Part shown: positions 60,971-64,000 of the stretch, piece after piece
Numbering within the stretch: the stretch's first letter is position 1
Layout of the letters: every line of letters starts with the position of its first letter
Assembly (NCBI GenBank): GCA_023078555.1
Contig: CM041196.1
Coordinates: forward strand, 10,186,985-10,250,984
Reading direction: 5' to 3'
Length of the DNA: 64,000 nt
DNA from: Ulva prolifera
Lineage: Eukaryota > Chlorophyta > Ulvophyceae > Ulvales > Ulvaceae
Position numbers and translations under genes: made by a program
Notes under the pieces: generated by a model
The model's input: the letters and a program-made list of their open reading frames with translations, nothing else
Database searches by the model: none
What the model was told of the DNA's origin: nothing

Positions 60971-62061
60971 ATGTCCGCTCTCATCACTTTTGTGGCTCTG
61001 CTCTGTGCAGCCCCTTCTGCTCTAGCTGTGAAGCTCATCAATGTCGAGGACCTCTCTCGTGAAGGTGAGCCAGCCTGCCCTTCTTCTTCAGTGCCCCACA
61101 TTCAGTCAGACCTGCCTCGGCTCCCTACTACTTTGTCTTTCTCACCGCGGCTCCCCCAATGTATTTTTGCAACAACCAGTCTAGGTACACCAGACCCATG
61201 CAAATGCTGTACCACAGCTGCCAGAGGTAAATAAACTACTTGTGTGTGAGCTGAAAAAAAGAAAACAGCAGTGTATAGTGAGCAAAAAAAACATCGATAG
61301 TGAGTAGGATGTCCAAGGCTGTGGTCCCGCTGTGGCAGCACGTCTGGAACACAGCAAACACGGTGAATGCAAGCAGGATCCACATCGATGTGAGCACCGG
61401 AGGCTCGGAAATGGGAAGCCCACTACTTTCAACAGGGCGATGTATCAGTTGTTCACTCCTTGTGTGGGTGACGTTGTGTGCCTGCTTGACATTCCAGAGG
61501 CACATGTAGGACATGACAATTGTATCTCATGTTTGGTGGGACATGACATGGGTTTTCATCAGTAGTCAAACTGTAGGCAGTCACATCTGTACACATCTGA
61601 TCTCTGTACCTGCCACCTGCTTCACAGATCAACACAGACCACCAACATTGTCTCCTTGCAGTGGGCATGCTTCATTACTACCTCTGTCCAGGCCCTTTTG
61701 CACAACCTTGCAGCATGCATGCTTTGAATTCCTGGCATCTAGCAAGTTTCAGCATGTACAACACAATTCCTCCCTCATAGTCCTCACACATGCCAAAGTG
61801 ATCGTGGCAGCTGGCAGGATGTAGATCACTTTACCGAGCACCCCACTCCAGCTCATGCCACCTAGCCCAGTTGCTTTTGGGCAACATCTTGTGGCTAGCA
61901 GGACATCAGGATCATCTAGCTGAGATACCTACGTTGATGCACACACTGCAGCCTTTCATCTGTGACAGCATGTCATGTTGCTGCCAGGCCGGAGCTCCAG
62001 GCATGCTTGTGTTCTGCGTACGCTGTGTCATCTCCGTTGTCCGTGACTCCCGTGTCTCCCC

Positions 62062-62117
<56 letters not shown>

Positions 62118-64000
62118 GTCTCCCGTCTCCCGTCTCCGTTGTCAGTGTCATATCAGTGTCTGTGTCAGGGATTGGCTATGCAATGATGCATGCATGAGTC
62201 CACACACTGGCATGTGTGAAGATTTTGCCACTAAAGTTCACCATGTGATCACCAGATGGGAGCTGGTGAGAGATGATTGTGAACTGAGGCCCAGATGCTG
62301 ACTGGGAGCTGTCAGTGTGGCCACTGGGACAGCTGTGCAGCTCCTCTGCTGCTCCTGCAGACATGCTGGCTGTGACTGTTGCACAGCACTGACACATAGC
62401 TGCATGCCTGCTGCATGAATGAATCTGCCATTGTCTGCAACGATGAGTCACAGGGCAGGACCGGTCCTAGTTGCCTGGGCTCAAACTCACCTTTCCTGGC
62501 TCTGTGCCCCAGCTGGGTCGAGCTTCTCTGCTGTGGATTCCTTGTGACCAGGCATGGCAACCCAGTCGTATAGCGGCCACATCACTGGATTGCTACACCA
62601 GGTCCAATGCTCTAGAAATTCAGAGTAGAACTTCCCGATCCACAACCGAAATGCATGTTCTTTGCACGTAAACACAGATACCCACTGTGCCCTCTCTTGA
62701 AGGCTGCGACTTGCAGCACAGGTCAAGCAACTCAAACTGCCACTGCTGCCACCTATGTCATCACCACATCCCCAGCTTTGGTGAACGCGCCCGCAGCCTC
62801 CAATTCCACCTATCGCTGCATCACACACCACCAACACAACATTGTCGGTGGCGTTGGTGTTCTGCCGCTGTGCTTGTGCGCTCCCCTGATGGCCTCTCCG
62901 TCGTTGTCCTTGTATCACACGTCACCGTACCCTCAGCCCCCTCGATCACAGCCCAACCACAACCAAACTGCATGTCTGGTCAAGGCCTGTCTGGTCAAAG
63001 CCTCACCCGCCATGCAGACGTGCTCGGGAGCGCAGCAGAGATGCCATGCGTCAGCGACAAGTCGCAGCGCATCGCCACATACAAGAAGGGCTGCTCAAGC
63101 CTGACCGGTCTGAGCCTGGGCTGCGCGGCCGAGGGCGACGTCTGCTACGTGAAGGACGGCAAATTCAGCCAGTGCCGGCCGATCAATCGCCACCTGCCGA
63201 GCCTGTGGCCCACGGTGAAGGCCATCTTCTGCGGTGCGCCCCTCCACCACCTGCACACCCCCGGCGCCACGCGTGCCTGAACTCTCTGCATGCGTAACAA
63301 GTACATGCGTAGCCTGCACTCCATGTGGCTGGCGTGAGCCGCAGGGCATTGCTATGCTATGGACTGCTTCAGTATGCCTTCTGAACAATGCATTGAGGCA
63401 GGCATGTAGAGTCAATGCATTGAGGCAGGCATGTAGAGTCAATGCATTGAGGCAGGCATGTAGAGTCTGGTGAAAAATCTGCGATCCGCATCTAGATCAG
63501 GGCGAGCTCTTGGTTTCCCCGCATAGTTCTTTGTCATCCTGCTCTACACGCTGCGTCTGTGCGATGCGTGAAGCCGCACTGCCATGGTTTGTGGCTGAGG
63601 TTGGGGGTGAAATCATGCCTGTCGCCGAGATCTCGCAGTAACACCCGCATGATGCAGAACATCAGTATGATGTGTGACGTCTCGGCTTCCTGCAGAGGGT
63701 GAGTCCCTGCCGGCAATCCCCGACGAACCCCCGAAGGGCCGCCCCCGTGAGCCTGGGCTACAGAACCCCACCGGCTCGACGCTGGTGAAGCACGCCAAGA
63801 CGGCAAAGAGCGAGAAGAAGGGGCACAGCCACGCGAAGGACCACGGCCCGATCCCCCCTGGCCACGAGGGCAACAACTGCAAGAAGTCTGACATGGATAA
63901 GGGCTGCGAGTGCGCGGGCCGCTTCTGGCGGTGCGGCGACCGCATCGACCTCATCGCCAAGGCCTGCGACGACGGGCTCGAGTGCGTGCGGAAGAACGCG
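60971..64000 (+). CDS. Secreted cysteine-rich protein (3' end outside window)
   Basis: Exons 60971-61064, 63039-63233 and 63696 to the window end join in phase 1 each time. The product starts with a classical signal peptide (MSALITFVALLCAAPSALA, cleavage expected after ALA). The first Cys-rich module follows (EMPCVSDKSQRIATYKKGC, LSLGCAAEGDVCYVKDGK, FSQCRP, KAIFC). Next is a basic, Lys/His/Pro-rich linker (KHAKTAKSEKKGHSHAKDH), and then a second Cys-rich module (NNCKKSDMDKGCECAGRFW, CGDRIDLIAKACDDGLEC) that continues beyond the window. At least 198 residues are seen. I do not recognise the family; paired Cys-rich modules after a signal peptide suggest a cell-wall, scale or extracellular-matrix protein. 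The first intron (about 2 kb) contains the TG microsatellite, the second the 27-nt repeat. Exon 1 is less GC-rich than exons 2 and 3, so its linkage is the weakest point. Confidence 0.65.
62063..62114. repeat. (TG)n microsatellite followed by 7-nt pyrimidine-rich repeat
   Basis: About 25 uninterrupted GT dinucleotides, followed at once by three units of cccgtct. They lie inside the long first intron of the secreted-protein gene. Confidence 0.95.
63386..63466. repeat. 27-nt tandem repeat, three exact copies
   Basis: Three identical 27-nt units (caatgcattgaggcaggc...) start at 63386, 63413 and 63440. They are in the second intron of the secreted-protein gene. Confidence 0.95.

Noticed and set aside
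1-64000. tRNA, rRNA, complete transposons, viral genes
   Set aside because: I scanned by eye for tRNA boxes, rRNA-like blocks, transposase and reverse-transcriptase motifs and saw none that hold up. A covariance-model and profile search would be needed to exclude them.

Overview
The window is nuclear DNA of a photosynthetic eukaryote, most likely a chlorophyte green alga. It carries the C-terminal part of a eukaryotic Mg-chelatase H subunit, a Rubisco assembly chaperone of the RbcX type, and a channelrhodopsin whose closest recalled homologues are the Chlamydomonas/prasinophyte cation channelrhodopsins. Genes lie on both strands with long spacers and many short spliceosomal introns. Acceptors are strongly of the form TGCAG, and donors are often GTGCGN or GTACGN. 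I could not fix the genus from sequence alone; a prasinophyte-grade or early-branching core chlorophyte is an inference.

Layout: 97-2000 (+) end of CHLH; 4151-5371 (-) a membrane-anchored coiled-coil protein; 6556-11681 (-) a large FYRN/FYRC nuclear protein with RGG and histone-H1-like basic regions; 14201-17525 (+) RbcX with a long acidic tail; 17908-20438 (+) channelrhodopsin; 21206-21614 (-) FKBP12; 22563-23552 (+) an unrecognised three-exon protein followed at once by a foldback hairpin; 24100-33137 (+) a 14-exon SKI2 RNA helicase with an RGG insert; 35708-36916 (+) an intronless poly-Q protein; 38161-40449 (-) mitochondrial-type GrpE; 42568-46290 (+) a flavin amine oxidase; 48505-50401 (-) a VTT/TVP38-type membrane protein; 60971-64000 (+) the start of a secreted Cys-rich protein that runs off the end. 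The stretch 50.4-60.9 kb has no gene I can support and is rich in minisatellites and dispersed repeats.

The gene models are hand-built from reading frames, splice-site phases and recalled family alignments. For the channelrhodopsin, FKBP, SKI2, GrpE, amine oxidase, VTT and 22563 genes, every intron phase closes and the total length is a multiple of three. No operon logic applies. CHLH (chlorophyll synthesis), RbcX (Rubisco assembly) and the channelrhodopsin (light-gated ion flux, phototaxis) are all light or plastid related and sit within 20 kb, but I see no evidence that this is more than chance.

Most notable: a complete cation-type channelrhodopsin with the receiver-like C-terminal domain; GC-AG introns in CHLH; two back-to-back perfect palindromes at 41.8 kb in a divergent intergenic region; a long near-perfect foldback at 23.6 kb; and recurring 24-30 nt poly-C runs, three of them in SKI2 introns.
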